A DNA stretch of 64,000 nt from Actinomycetes bacterium. Its GTDB lineage: Bacteria; Actinomycetota; Acidimicrobiia; Acidimicrobiales; Poriferisodalaceae. This document shows positions 9,928 through 18,270 of this stretch, piece by piece; position 1 is the stretch's first letter; each line of letters begins with the position of its first letter. The position numbers and the translations under genes were made by a program. Where the stretch lies: assembly GCA_024228575.1 (NCBI GenBank), contig JAAETH010000276.1:20542-84541 (forward strand). The letters are read 5' to 3'. Below the pieces are notes generated by a model, which was given only the letters and a program-made list of their open reading frames with translations, did not search any database and was not told the DNA's origin.

Positions 9928-11223
9928 GTGGTAGCCACCCGCGAGCGACCGATCGATCGTGGCGGCCGCTCGGCAGACCCTGCCCTGCGCCGTACCACGG
10001 ACGACCGCGTCATCTGGGGTGTCGCCGGCGGTGTCGCCGAGCAGCTGCGTCTCGACGCGATCGCGGTTCGGATCGTCTTCGTCGCTCTGACAGCGGTGTG
10101 GGGTGCCGGCGTTTTCCTCTACGTTGTCGCTCGCCTCGCGATTGCCGAGGTCGACTCGCCCTCGACCAATCCGGTCAAGCCAGCGATGCGGCCCCTGTGG
10201 GGTCAAGGCGTTGCGCTGCTGTTGGTCTGTGCAGGGTTGATCGCCACAGCGAGGGCCTTCGGAACGACCCCGCCCGATGATGTTCTGATTCCGTGGCTGA
10301 TGGTTGTTGTCGGCTCCGCCCTGGTCTGGGGACGCCAACCCCTTCGCCCCCGGCGCCGGCTGGCTCTCCCGCCCGCACCGGCCGACCGAGACCCTTCGCC
10401 GACGGACGGGTTCGACCCTCCCCGTTTGGCTCCCGAGCCCGAGCCGATCCCCGGACCCGCGCCGATCCCCGAACCCGCACCGGCGCCGTCGCAGTCGTTT
10501 GCCGAGCCGCCTCGGCCCGCGCCTCGAGCGGATCGTGAGCGGTCGAGGCGTGTTCCCTTGGGGACCCTGACCGCAGGTGCCCTGCTCGTGACGAGTGGCA
10601 TGCTCTACCTGCTCGAACGTGGCGGCATGGTCGAGATTTCCTGGCGGCTGCTCGGAAGCCTCGGTGCGGTCATCATCGGAGGTGCCCTCATAGCGGGCGG
10701 CTGGTGGGGAAGGCCAAGGGGGCTGATCACTGTTGGGATCGGTCTGTGTGCTGCCCTGTTGATCGCAACGATCGTCCAGGTTCCGTTCACCGGCGGGGTC
10801 GGTCGGCGCCATCTCGTAGTCGAGCCCGACTCCGTCCTCGTGGGAACCCAGGAGCACCGCCTCGGCGTCGGAACGATGACCCTCGACCTCACCGATATCA
10901 ACCCGATCGATGTTCAGCTCGCCTCCTCTGGCTGGCCGACCGATGAGCCCGGCCCGGTGATCCACATCATCGGCAGCCTCGGCGCGGGACAGATGCGAGT
11001 GGTGGTGCGACCCGATCAGGCAGTTGTCGTCGACGCAAGGGTCGGGCTCGGTAGCTACGACCTCTTGGGGACTGGCGACAACGGCGTGGCAATCGAGCAG
11101 ATTGTCGCAATCGAGCCCGTCGACGGGTTGGGCCCGCCACTGGTCCTCGATCTCGATGTAGGCGTCGGGTCGATCACGGTCGAAGTTGTGGAGTCGCGAG
11201 AAGCTGGAGTGTCGGGTGACTGA
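9928..11223 (+). CDS. PspC-domain membrane protein with LiaF/DUF2154-like C-terminus (envelope stress type)
   Basis: This 431-aa protein begins with a PspC domain (RRTTDDRVIWGVAGGVAEQL, then a helix to about residue 72). Two helices follow (about residues 90-130), then a proline-rich linker of PEPEP/IPGPAP-type repeats (about residues 165-200). After the linker come three more hydrophobic segments. The extracytoplasmic-looking C-terminal beta domain contains LGVGTMTLDLTD and GLGSYDLLG, as in LiaF-type cell-wall-stress sensors. Actinobacterial relatives are linked to envelope stress control, and that role is inferred here. GTG 9928 is the assumed start. The stop overlaps the next small membrane protein gene by 8 bp. 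Confidence 0.8.
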   Translation: MVATRERPIDRGGRSADPALRRTTDDRVIWGVAGGVAEQLRLDAIAVRIVFVALTAVWGAGVFLYVVARLAIAEVDSPSTNPVKPAMRPLWGQGVALLLVCAGLIATARAFGTTPPDDVLIPWLMVVVGSALVWGRQPLRPRRRLALPPAPADRDPSPTDGFDPPRLAPEPEPIPGPAPIPEPAPAPSQSFAEPPRPAPRADRERSRRVPLGTLTAGALLVTSGMLYLLERGGMVEISWRLLGSLGAVIIGGALIAGGWWGRPRGLITVGIGLCAALLIATIVQVPFTGGVGRRHLVVEPDSVLVGTQEHRLGVGTMTLDLTDINPIDVQLASSGWPTDEPGPVIHIIGSLGAGQMRVVVRPDQAVVVDARVGLGSYDLLGTGDNGVAIEQIVAIEPVDGLGPPLVLDLDVGVGSITVEVVESREAGVSGD

Positions 11224-11410
11224 CCAAGACGTCGATGTTGTCTCGGTTCTCGCCGGCGTGTTCTTCGTCGGACTGGGGGGTTGGTTTGCGGTTGAGGCCT
11301 TGGATTGGGGCAGGCTGGATCTGGCGGTTGCACTGCCTGTTCTGCTGGTGCTCGCCGGCGCCGCAGTGTTGATTGCGGCCGCCAGCCGGATGGCTGCGGG
11401 GCGGCGCTGA
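11216..11410 (+). CDS. Small membrane protein, two helices, co-transcribed with the PspC protein
   Basis: This 64-aa protein has two predicted membrane helices: VVSVLAGVFFVGLGGWFAV (about 7-25) and LAVALPVLLVLAGAAVLIA (about 36-54), with a basic tail (SRMAAGRR). GTG 11216 is preceded by GGAG seven bases upstream. The gene overlaps the end of the PspC-domain gene by 8 bp, which indicates translational coupling. Small two-helix partners are typical of Psp/LiaF-like modules, but I do not recognise a named family. Confidence 0.65.
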   Translation: MTDQDVDVVSVLAGVFFVGLGGWFAVEALDWGRLDLAVALPVLLVLAGAAVLIAAASRMAAGRR

Positions 11411-11427
11411 GTCCCTCAGGGCTCTTG

Positions 11428-13377
11428 TCAGGTGTTCTCGAGTCGAGCTGAAAGACGTTCCCATTCGGCCATCAGGTTGGCGGCGCGATCCTTGGTCTCG
11501 TCGTGGAGCCTGGTCAGTTCCTTCACCTTGTCGGCGTCCGCGTAGGTGGCCGGATCTGCCATCTGGTCCTGGATACCGACCAGTTCGGCTTCGGCTGCCT
11601 CCCACTGCCTCTCGACCTTGTTCAGCCGGCTACGCAGTCCCTTGGTCGCCTTGTTGCGTTGATTGCGGCTCTCTGCCTCGTCGCGTTTGCGTGACCTGTC
11701 GGCATCGCGGGGCCGGTCGGCGGTTCGTTTGCGGGTGCCGTCGTTCTTGGGCTGTGGGTCTTCTGCGCTGGCCGAACGTTGAGCGACAGGCTTGAGAACG
11801 TCCTCGTTGACCCCCTCGTGCCACACGGCCTCGCCGTTGCGAACCTCGACAAGGGCGTCGGCAACATTGCGGATCAGGTGCCTGTCGTGGGTGACCAGTA
11901 CGACAGAGCCCGGGTATGCCTTCAGCGCGTCTTCGAGCAGATCGCAACTGGGCAGGTCGAGGTGGTTCGTAGGTTCGTCGAGGACGAGCAGGTTGACCGG
12001 ATTTGCCATGGTGATGGCCAGCGCGAGGCGTGTCTGCTCGCCACCGGACAGGTCGCCGACCCGCCGGTCTGCGGCATCGCCGCCGAAGCCGAACGAGCCC
12101 AGCACTGTGCGAAGGTTGCGGTCGAGGGGATCACCGATGGTCATCCTGAACTCATCGAACACCGTGCGATCGAGGTTCAGTACCTCGGCTTGATGCTGGT
12201 TGAACGTGGCGTGGTCGACATTGTTGCCGATGTTCACGTTACCGGCCATCGGGGCCAGGTCGCCGAGCAGTAGTTTGACGAGTGTCGTCTTCCCCGCCCC
12301 GTTCGGCCCCACGAGAGCGACCTTGCGCCCGCGCTCGACCACAAAGTCGACCCCGGTGAGAACGGGTTGGTCGTCATATCCAGCGATGACCTGGTCGAAC
12401 TCGACGACGACCCGCGATGATCGTTGAGGCTCGGGAAAGGCGAATTTGGCCTTCAGCTGCTTTTGGGTCGGAACCGGGATCGCCTCGAGTTTCTCGATCG
12501 CCTTGATACGACTTTGTACCTGGCGAGCCTTTGTGGCCTTGTAGCGGAAACGCTCGACGAATTTCTCCATGTGAGCGACCTTGCGGGACTGCTGGGCCGC
12601 AGCGGCCTCTGCTCGCTGCACCAGATCCTCGCGGGCGACGACGAACTCGGCGAACCCGCCCACGTACTCGGTGACCGTCCCGTCGATGATCTCGACAACC
12701 CGATTGGCGATACCGTCGATGAAGTCGCGATCGTGTGACACGAACAAGAGGGCGCCGGTCCAGGCGGCGAGGTGGCCTTCGAGCCACGCTACGGAGTCGA
12801 CGTCGAGATGGTTCGTTGGCTCGTCGAGGATGAGAAGGTCAGGCTCGGACAGGAGCAATCGCGCCAGAGCCAGACGCATGCGCCACCCGCCCGAGAGTTC
12901 CTCGACCTGGCGCGATGTCATCTCCGGTGTGAAACCCAGACCGGCCAGAACCCGATGGGCCTCGGCCTCGAGTGCGTACCCTCCGAGCTGCTCGAAACGG
13001 CTCTGAGCGTGGCCGTAGTCGTCGAGAACCTTCTCTTGCTCGACGCCGGTCGTAGTTGCGAGTCTTGCTTCGAGACCGGCGAGTTTGGTGGCGACGTCGT
13101 TGATGTGTGTGGCGCCTTCCATCGCTGCCTCGATGACCCGACCACCGATCCTTTCGGTCAAGTCCTGGGGAAGGTATCCCAGACGCAGACCCTTCGCCCT
13201 GTGGACATCGCCCGCGTCGGCGGGCTGAATGCCCACGAGGATCTCGAGCAACGTGGTCTTGCCGACACCGTTGCCCCCTACCAGCGCAGTCCGGTGACCC
13301 GGTAGGAGCTTGATGGTCAGGTCGCGAAACAGGACCCGATCGCCGTGGGCGCGGGACAAGCCCGAAGCGGTCAACAC
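11428..13377 (-). CDS. ABC-F family ATPase (ribosome-associated type)
   Basis: This soluble protein of about 649 aa carries two ABC ATPase cassettes and no membrane helices. The first has Walker A GGNGVGKTT, signature LSGGWRMRLALARLL and Walker B LLILDEPTNHLD. The second has GPNGAGKTT, LSGGEQTRLALA and LLVLDEPTNHLD. The linker between them is long and charged (ARQVQSRIKAIEKLEAIP). The C-terminal extension is Lys/Arg/Asp-rich and predicted coiled coil, as in Uup/EttA relatives. ABC-F proteins act on ribosomes stalled or blocked by drugs; which subtype this is cannot be told. The frame stays open another 490 bases upstream, but that part is compositionally odd and antisense to the helicase gene. 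GTG 13377 is used as start, and no good Shine-Dalgarno is visible. Confidence 0.9.
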   Translation of the reverse strand: MLTASGLSRAHGDRVLFRDLTIKLLPGHRTALVGGNGVGKTTLLEILVGIQPADAGDVHRAKGLRLGYLPQDLTERIGGRVIEAAMEGATHINDVATKLAGLEARLATTTGVEQEKVLDDYGHAQSRFEQLGGYALEAEAHRVLAGLGFTPEMTSRQVEELSGGWRMRLALARLLLSEPDLLILDEPTNHLDVDSVAWLEGHLAAWTGALLFVSHDRDFIDGIANRVVEIIDGTVTEYVGGFAEFVVAREDLVQRAEAAAAQQSRKVAHMEKFVERFRYKATKARQVQSRIKAIEKLEAIPVPTQKQLKAKFAFPEPQRSSRVVVEFDQVIAGYDDQPVLTGVDFVVERGRKVALVGPNGAGKTTLVKLLLGDLAPMAGNVNIGNNVDHATFNQHQAEVLNLDRTVFDEFRMTIGDPLDRNLRTVLGSFGFGGDAADRRVGDLSGGEQTRLALAITMANPVNLLVLDEPTNHLDLPSCDLLEDALKAYPGSVVLVTHDRHLIRNVADALVEVRNGEAVWHEGVNEDVLKPVAQRSASAEDPQPKNDGTRKRTADRPRDADRSRKRDEAESRNQRNKATKGLRSRLNKVERQWEAAEAELVGIQDQMADPATYADADKVKELTRLHDETKDRAANLMAEWERLSARLENT

Positions 13378-13399
13378 GAAGGAACAGGCTATCCATTGC

Positions 13400-13499
13400 G
13401 TTCCCCGGCCACGCAGGCCGTCTGCGGAGCGTTGTTGCTGCTGGCGGGTGATCTTGTGTTCCCCGGCCACGCAGGCCGTCTGTGGAGCGTTGTTGCTGC
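13400..13499. repeat. Tandem duplication, two 42-bp copies at 58-bp period
   Basis: Positions 13400-13441 and 13458-13499 match at 41 of 42 bases (a C/T difference at the 26th base). Each copy begins GTTCCCCGGCCACGCAGGCC, contains the small dyad GGCCACGCAGGCC, and ends in GGAGCGTTGTTGCTGC. The pair fills the gap between the divergent ABC-F and helicase genes. It could be a duplicated control site or a simple local duplication. Only two copies exist, so this is not a CRISPR array. Confidence 0.85.
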
Positions 13500-13533
13500 G
13501 GTTGCCGTTGCCGTTGGTAGCAGAGGCGCGGCT

Positions 13534-15633
13534 ATGCTCGAACGAATGTTCGTGGAATCGAAGGCGGAGTCGCAGCCAAGCTGGTCCGAGCGGCTGAACG
13601 CTGAACAGCTCGACGCTGTCTTCGATGACTCGCCTTCCCTGCTCGTCGTGGCCGGTGCGGGTACGGGCAAGACCGGCACTATCGCTGCCAGAGTCGCTCG
13701 CCTCATCTCCGAAGGTGTCGACCCCGACCGCATCCTGTTGTTGACCTTCACCCGTCGTGCAGCTGCCGAGATGCTCGACCGCGTCGCCTCGATGACCGAC
13801 CGTCAGGCTGCCAATCGGGTGTGGGGTGGCACCTTTCACTCGGTTGCGAACCGGCTCTTGCGAACACACGCCGAATCCTTGGGGCTGTCGCCATCGTTCA
13901 CGGTGCTCGGCCCCGGCGACGTGTCCGAAATGTTCGCCTTGGTGCGCTCAGAGCTGGATCAAAAGCCCACCCGTCGACGTTTCCCTCGTGCCGAAACTCT
14001 CGCAGCCATCTACTCGCGTATGGTCAACGGCCAGGTTCCGCTGAGCGAGGTCATCACCGAACACTTTCCATGGTGCGCGGAGCATCACGAGGCCATCCGT
14101 GAGGTCTCCAAGCTCTACGTCGCCCGAAAGCGCCGCCAGCAGGTCCTCGACTATGACGATCTGCTTCTTCATCTGCGCGCCTTCGCAGCGTCAGAAGCAG
14201 GTGGCGCCGCTCTCCGAGCCCGCTTCGATCACGTCCTGGTCGACGAGTATCAGGACACCAATCCGGTGCAGGCCGACATCGTTCTGGCGCTCTCGAGAAA
14301 CGCAGAACGGCCAGGCGCCAACATCACCGTCGTGGGCGACGATGCGCAGGCTATCTACGGGTTCAGAGCGGCGACGGTCGAGAACTTGTGGAGCTTCACC
14401 GAGCGGTTCCATGGCGCCAGAATGGTGAGCCTGACGCGGAACTACCGATCCACTCAGCCCGTCCTCGATGTCGCGAACGGGGTGCTCGCCCAGTCGCAGT
14501 TCCTGGTGCGCAAGGAGCTTCACACCGACGTCGACGTAGGCCCAATTCCCCGATTGGTCACCTGCGACGACGAGGGCGCCCAGAGCAACTGGCTGTGCGA
14601 CGAGTTGATGAGACTGCGCGACGACGGTCTCGACCTGCGCGATCAGGCGGTGTTGTTCAGGGCCGGGCACCACAGCGCCCACCTCGAGCTCGAACTCGCC
14701 AGGCGCAACATCCCGTTCGTCAAGTTCGGGGGCCTCAAGTTCCTGGAGGCAGGGCACATCAAGGACCTACTCAGCCTCATGCGGGTTCTCGACAATCCCG
14801 GCGACGAGCTGGCGTGGAACAGGACGTTGCGAATGCTCGAAGGAGTCGGGCCCGCAACCGTTACTCGGCTGCTCGAGGAGCTGGACGTCGCAGGAGATCC
14901 CGACGGAGCACTCCGCCGATTCATCGACGGTGGTATCGCGGTATCGGGTCGGGCATCGGCTGACGTGGCCCGGCTGCGCGAAGCGTGGGCAGATTGTGGT
15001 GTGGGCGGAGCCACCGACGAGGACTCCGATGTCAGCCCGGCGGCACAGGTCGACAGGCTGACCGAGCTGTGTGCACTCACCTTCCCGCGCCGCTACGAGA
15101 ACCCCGAGGCCCGCGTCGCCGATCTCGAGCAGCTCGCGGTATTGGCCGGTGGATACCAGTCGCGGTCTCGCTTCTTGACCGAGGTTGTGCTCGACCCGCC
15201 CGAGCGCACCGGCGACCTCGCCGGTCCGCCTCACCTCGACGACGAATACCTGACCCTGTCGACGATCCACTCGGCCAAGGGGTGCGAGTGGACCGCGGTG
15301 CATCTCCTTCACGCAGCCGACGGGAACATGCCGAGCGACATGGCTTTGGGCGACGCCGAAGGGTTGGACGAGGAGCTGAGGCTCGCCTACGTGGCGGTCA
15401 CACGGGCCAGGGCGCACCTGAACGTGCTGTTTCCGCTGCGCTATCACATACATCGCCATGGAACCGACGACCGACACCACTTCGCCCAACTGAGCAGGTT
15501 CTTCTCGCCGATCCGGGACCGGTTCGATGTGGCAGCGTCTGGTGTTGTTGCCAGCGCCGAGGCCGCTCTCGACGACGTTTCGGTTGACGTCGCCAGCGAG
15601 GTCGACAGCTTCCTGGACGACCTACTCGATTAG
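13534..15633 (+). CDS. UvrD/PcrA-family superfamily 1 ATP-dependent DNA helicase
   Basis: This 699-aa helicase shows the SF1A motifs in order: Q-motif-like RLNAEQLDAV, motif I VVAGAGTGKT, Ia TRRAAAEM, II LVDEYQDTN, III VVGDDAQAIYGFRAA, IV LTRNYRST, V STIHSAKGCEW and VI LAYVAVTRA. It translocates 3'-5' on single-stranded DNA and probably serves repair or recombination. It lacks the long UvrD C-terminal region and resembles actinobacterial UvrD2-type enzymes, though no HRDC domain is visible. ATG 13534 has GAGG about seven bases upstream; ATG 13546 is an alternative. It is divergent from the ABC-F gene across the tandem duplication. Confidence 0.92.
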   Translation: MLERMFVESKAESQPSWSERLNAEQLDAVFDDSPSLLVVAGAGTGKTGTIAARVARLISEGVDPDRILLLTFTRRAAAEMLDRVASMTDRQAANRVWGGTFHSVANRLLRTHAESLGLSPSFTVLGPGDVSEMFALVRSELDQKPTRRRFPRAETLAAIYSRMVNGQVPLSEVITEHFPWCAEHHEAIREVSKLYVARKRRQQVLDYDDLLLHLRAFAASEAGGAALRARFDHVLVDEYQDTNPVQADIVLALSRNAERPGANITVVGDDAQAIYGFRAATVENLWSFTERFHGARMVSLTRNYRSTQPVLDVANGVLAQSQFLVRKELHTDVDVGPIPRLVTCDDEGAQSNWLCDELMRLRDDGLDLRDQAVLFRAGHHSAHLELELARRNIPFVKFGGLKFLEAGHIKDLLSLMRVLDNPGDELAWNRTLRMLEGVGPATVTRLLEELDVAGDPDGALRRFIDGGIAVSGRASADVARLREAWADCGVGGATDEDSDVSPAAQVDRLTELCALTFPRRYENPEARVADLEQLAVLAGGYQSRSRFLTEVVLDPPERTGDLAGPPHLDDEYLTLSTIHSAKGCEWTAVHLLHAADGNMPSDMALGDAEGLDEELRLAYVAVTRARAHLNVLFPLRYHIHRHGTDDRHHFAQLSRFFSPIRDRFDVAASGVVASAEAALDDVSVDVASEVDSFLDDLLD

Positions 15634-15654
15634 GTGTGAACCCTTCGGGCTCGG

Positions 15655-15668
15655 GCGGCTTTCGCCGC
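15655..15668 (+). terminator. Small GC hairpin between convergent genes, weak terminator candidate
   Basis: GCGGC, a TTTC loop and GCCGC form a 5-bp hairpin 22 bp after the helicase stop and 32 bp before the convergent GGDEF-EAL gene end. There is no T-run. The position fits a terminator, but the hairpin is short and could be chance in GC-rich DNA. Confidence 0.3.
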
Positions 15669-15699
15669 GGGCAAAGCGCTGCTCGGGCCTCGCGACCCG

Positions 15700-18198
15700 C
15701 TACCCGGTGGACAGCGCAGCCTGGCGGCCCGTCACCATCTGATTCCTGCTGCTGGCCACGCGTTGAGTGATTTCGGGACCCGTGTTCGGACGGTGCAACA
15801 GGTACCCCTGGACGAGGTCGCAGTCGAGGTCTCGCAGCAGTCGCAGCTGAGACTTCGTCTCGACACCTTCGGCGATGACGACCAGTCCCAGCGTGTGAGC
15901 CAGATCGATGATCGACTTGAGAATGGCTCTGTCCTTTGGGTTCGAATCGCCGTTTCGGACGAAGGTCTTGTCGATCTTCAGGATGTCGATCGGGAACGAG
16001 CTCAGGTACATGAGCGATGTCTGACCCTTGCCGAAGTCGTCGAGGGCCAATCGCATCCCGCGATCGCGTATCATTTGCAGCTTCTTCTCCGAGTCGTTGC
16101 CTGCACTGACGATGTTTTCGGTGATCTCGGCGATCAGATTGGAGGGTGAGACGCCTGTTCGTTCCAAGACACTGTCGAGGGTGTCGAAGAACCTGGGGTG
16201 GAACAACTGGACGGGTGAGACGTTCACGGCCACCATCGGTGACTGATCTGGGAAACGTCGTTTCCAGTCGACGGCCTGCAGGCAGGCCCGCTCGAGGACT
16301 CGACGGCCGAGTTCGAGGATGAGGCCGGAGTCTTCGGCGATCGGTACCAGCGTGTCGGGCGGGATGAGTCCTTGCACCGGGTGCTGCCAGCGCAGCAGCG
16401 TCTCGGCCCCGATGAACTGTCCCGATCGGACCGAGACGATTCCCTGAAAGGCGACCTCGACCTGGTTGTTGGTGACGGCGTGACGCAGGTCGCGCTCGAT
16501 TCGGATTCGACTGACACCTTCCTCGTCGACCTCGGGCTGGTACAGCTCCCAGCGTGCTTTCCCCAAACCCTTGGCCCTGTACATGGCAAGGTCGGCTCTG
16601 CGAACCAGCTCGCCAGAGGACTTGACGTCGTCACCGGAGATGGCCACGCCCACGGAGCAACTGATGACGACCTCGTTGTCGGCCACGACGAACGGTTCGC
16701 TGATCGTCTCGCAGATGCGGTCGGCAACGTCGGTCAGCTCGCCCTCGTCGGTACTCGGGTAGATCTCGCGCAGCAACACGACAAATTCGTCGCCCCCCAT
16801 ACGGGCGACGAGGTCTTGGTCTCGAACGGCGCTCGACAATCGCCGCGCCACATTGACGAGGAGTTCGTTGCCGACATCGTGACCGAGACTGTCGTTGACG
16901 GGCTTGAACCGGTCGAGGTCGATGAACATGACGGCACATTCAGCCGCCTGACCCTGACGGTCGTCGAACGTGGCTTCGAGTTCCTCGTTGAAACACATCC
17001 GGTTCGACAAGCCGGTGAGCGCATCGTGATACGCCTGGCTTTGCAGCCGGTGTTGCATCGCTCTCAGCTCGCCGACGAGGCGCTTGTTGTGGAGGGCGAT
17101 GGTGGCGTTGCCGCCGAGTAGCTCGACACACTCGACCTGGGTAGAGGTCACCCTGGTGCCGAGGCGCTTGCCGCAGCGTAGGGCGACCGTTGCCTCGCCG
17201 TGAGCGCCGAGAGCTCTCACCAGGACTGTCGAGAGGCCATGGCGGCGAAGAGCGCTCTCGATGGCGGCACCCTGTGTCGCGTGCAAGATGACAGTCCTGT
17301 CGTGTTCGGCGAGCTTCTGAAGACCCCCCTCAGCCTGTTCGGGGTCGGGAAGCCCAATGCCGGCGACGTTCGACCGAGAGGCCTCGACTCGCCATTGTCC
17401 GCCCACACCGAGGACGCAGACGTCTGCCGCCTCGAAGCCGAGGGAGGCAACACTGTCGAGGAGTTCGTCGACCATGCCTGCGTCGAGCCGCGAAACGCGC
17501 TGGCTGGCCTGTGCGACGGTCTCGAGTAGCCGGCTGCGCCGGGTCGCTTCACCGGTGGCCCGGCGTTCGAGCCTGATGTCGAGCAGGAGTTTCTGGGCGA
17601 GATAGACCACTGGGATTGCCACCAGCAATACGACACCGACCCGTTGCAGGGTCTCGTCGAACTCGTCGAACAGCGATTCTGCCGAGCCGGCCCACTTGGT
17701 GACAGCGACGTAGCCGAGCAGTTCGAACGCCCAGGTGTAGAACGAGGCGCGTATCTCGAACCTCATTCCGGCTTCGAGAACCGGGATGATGAGGATGAAC
17801 CAGGCCAAGTCGGGGTCGAGGATGCCGAACCCGCCCACGACGAGCAGGACAATGATTGTGTCCGCTAGCAGGCCGAACAGGCTCGCGACCAGTCGTATTC
17901 GTCCGAGTTGAACCCTGGCAGCGACGATGGAGAGAGCGTTTGCCAAGGCCAGCGAACCGCACAGCGACACGGCGCTGATCCACTCGTTGAACGGGAGCGA
18001 AGCATCGTCTGGTCCGGGGCGATACCTCAAGATGTACGGGAACAGCAGGAGTGCCCCCACCAGGCGCATGGCTCTTAGACCCGCCTCTACGAGCGAGGTC
18101 GCTTCGTCGACGGGTCCATCGGCCCACGGTTTGGGTCTGGATGAGGGCGTCGAGATGAAGGGAGCGTGATCCAATACATCTCGTAGTGACGAGGACAA
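15700..18198 (-). CDS. Membrane GAF-GGDEF-EAL protein (c-di-GMP turnover)
   Basis: This protein of about 832 aa has an N-terminal block of five or six hydrophobic helices (about residues 40-215) and a GAF-like domain (about 225-385). It ends in a GGDEF domain (about 395-555) and an EAL domain (about 565-820). GGDEF is intact and is preceded by RDQD, an RxxD inhibition site at the correct spacing. In the EAL domain the signature reads ETL (GAETLLRW). The catalytic Glu remains, as do VNVSP, EITEN, DDFG, LKIDKTF and AEGVE, so phosphodiesterase activity is possible. The start is TTG (18198), with GGGAG ten bases before. It lies 72 bp downstream of the acyl-CoA dehydrogenase gene on the same strand. 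Confidence 0.9.
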   Translation of the reverse strand: MSSSLRDVLDHAPFISTPSSRPKPWADGPVDEATSLVEAGLRAMRLVGALLLFPYILRYRPGPDDASLPFNEWISAVSLCGSLALANALSIVAARVQLGRIRLVASLFGLLADTIIVLLVVGGFGILDPDLAWFILIIPVLEAGMRFEIRASFYTWAFELLGYVAVTKWAGSAESLFDEFDETLQRVGVVLLVAIPVVYLAQKLLLDIRLERRATGEATRRSRLLETVAQASQRVSRLDAGMVDELLDSVASLGFEAADVCVLGVGGQWRVEASRSNVAGIGLPDPEQAEGGLQKLAEHDRTVILHATQGAAIESALRRHGLSTVLVRALGAHGEATVALRCGKRLGTRVTSTQVECVELLGGNATIALHNKRLVGELRAMQHRLQSQAYHDALTGLSNRMCFNEELEATFDDRQGQAAECAVMFIDLDRFKPVNDSLGHDVGNELLVNVARRLSSAVRDQDLVARMGGDEFVVLLREIYPSTDEGELTDVADRICETISEPFVVADNEVVISCSVGVAISGDDVKSSGELVRRADLAMYRAKGLGKARWELYQPEVDEEGVSRIRIERDLRHAVTNNQVEVAFQGIVSVRSGQFIGAETLLRWQHPVQGLIPPDTLVPIAEDSGLILELGRRVLERACLQAVDWKRRFPDQSPMVAVNVSPVQLFHPRFFDTLDSVLERTGVSPSNLIAEITENIVSAGNDSEKKLQMIRDRGMRLALDDFGKGQTSLMYLSSFPIDILKIDKTFVRNGDSNPKDRAILKSIIDLAHTLGLVVIAEGVETKSQLRLLRDLDCDLVQGYLLHRPNTGPEITQRVASSRNQMVTGRQAALSTG

Positions 18199-18270
18199 GG
18201 GTGCGGTTCTCCCGAATCAGGCCTAAGCAAGCCATCGGTCGCATGGAGCCGCAGTTGAGGGGGCCGAGGA

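Noticed and set aside
8968..10965. A 665-codon open frame on the minus strand across the IF2B-like and PspC genes
   Set aside because: It is antisense to two well-supported genes, rich in Arg/Asp/Gly with no motif. Such frames are common in high-GC DNA.
13400..13499. CRISPR-like repeat
   Set aside because: Only two copies with a 16-bp spacer and no cas genes nearby.
13378..13869. N-terminal extension of the ABC-F frame
   Set aside because: It is antisense to the helicase gene and lies before the first ATPase domain with atypical composition.
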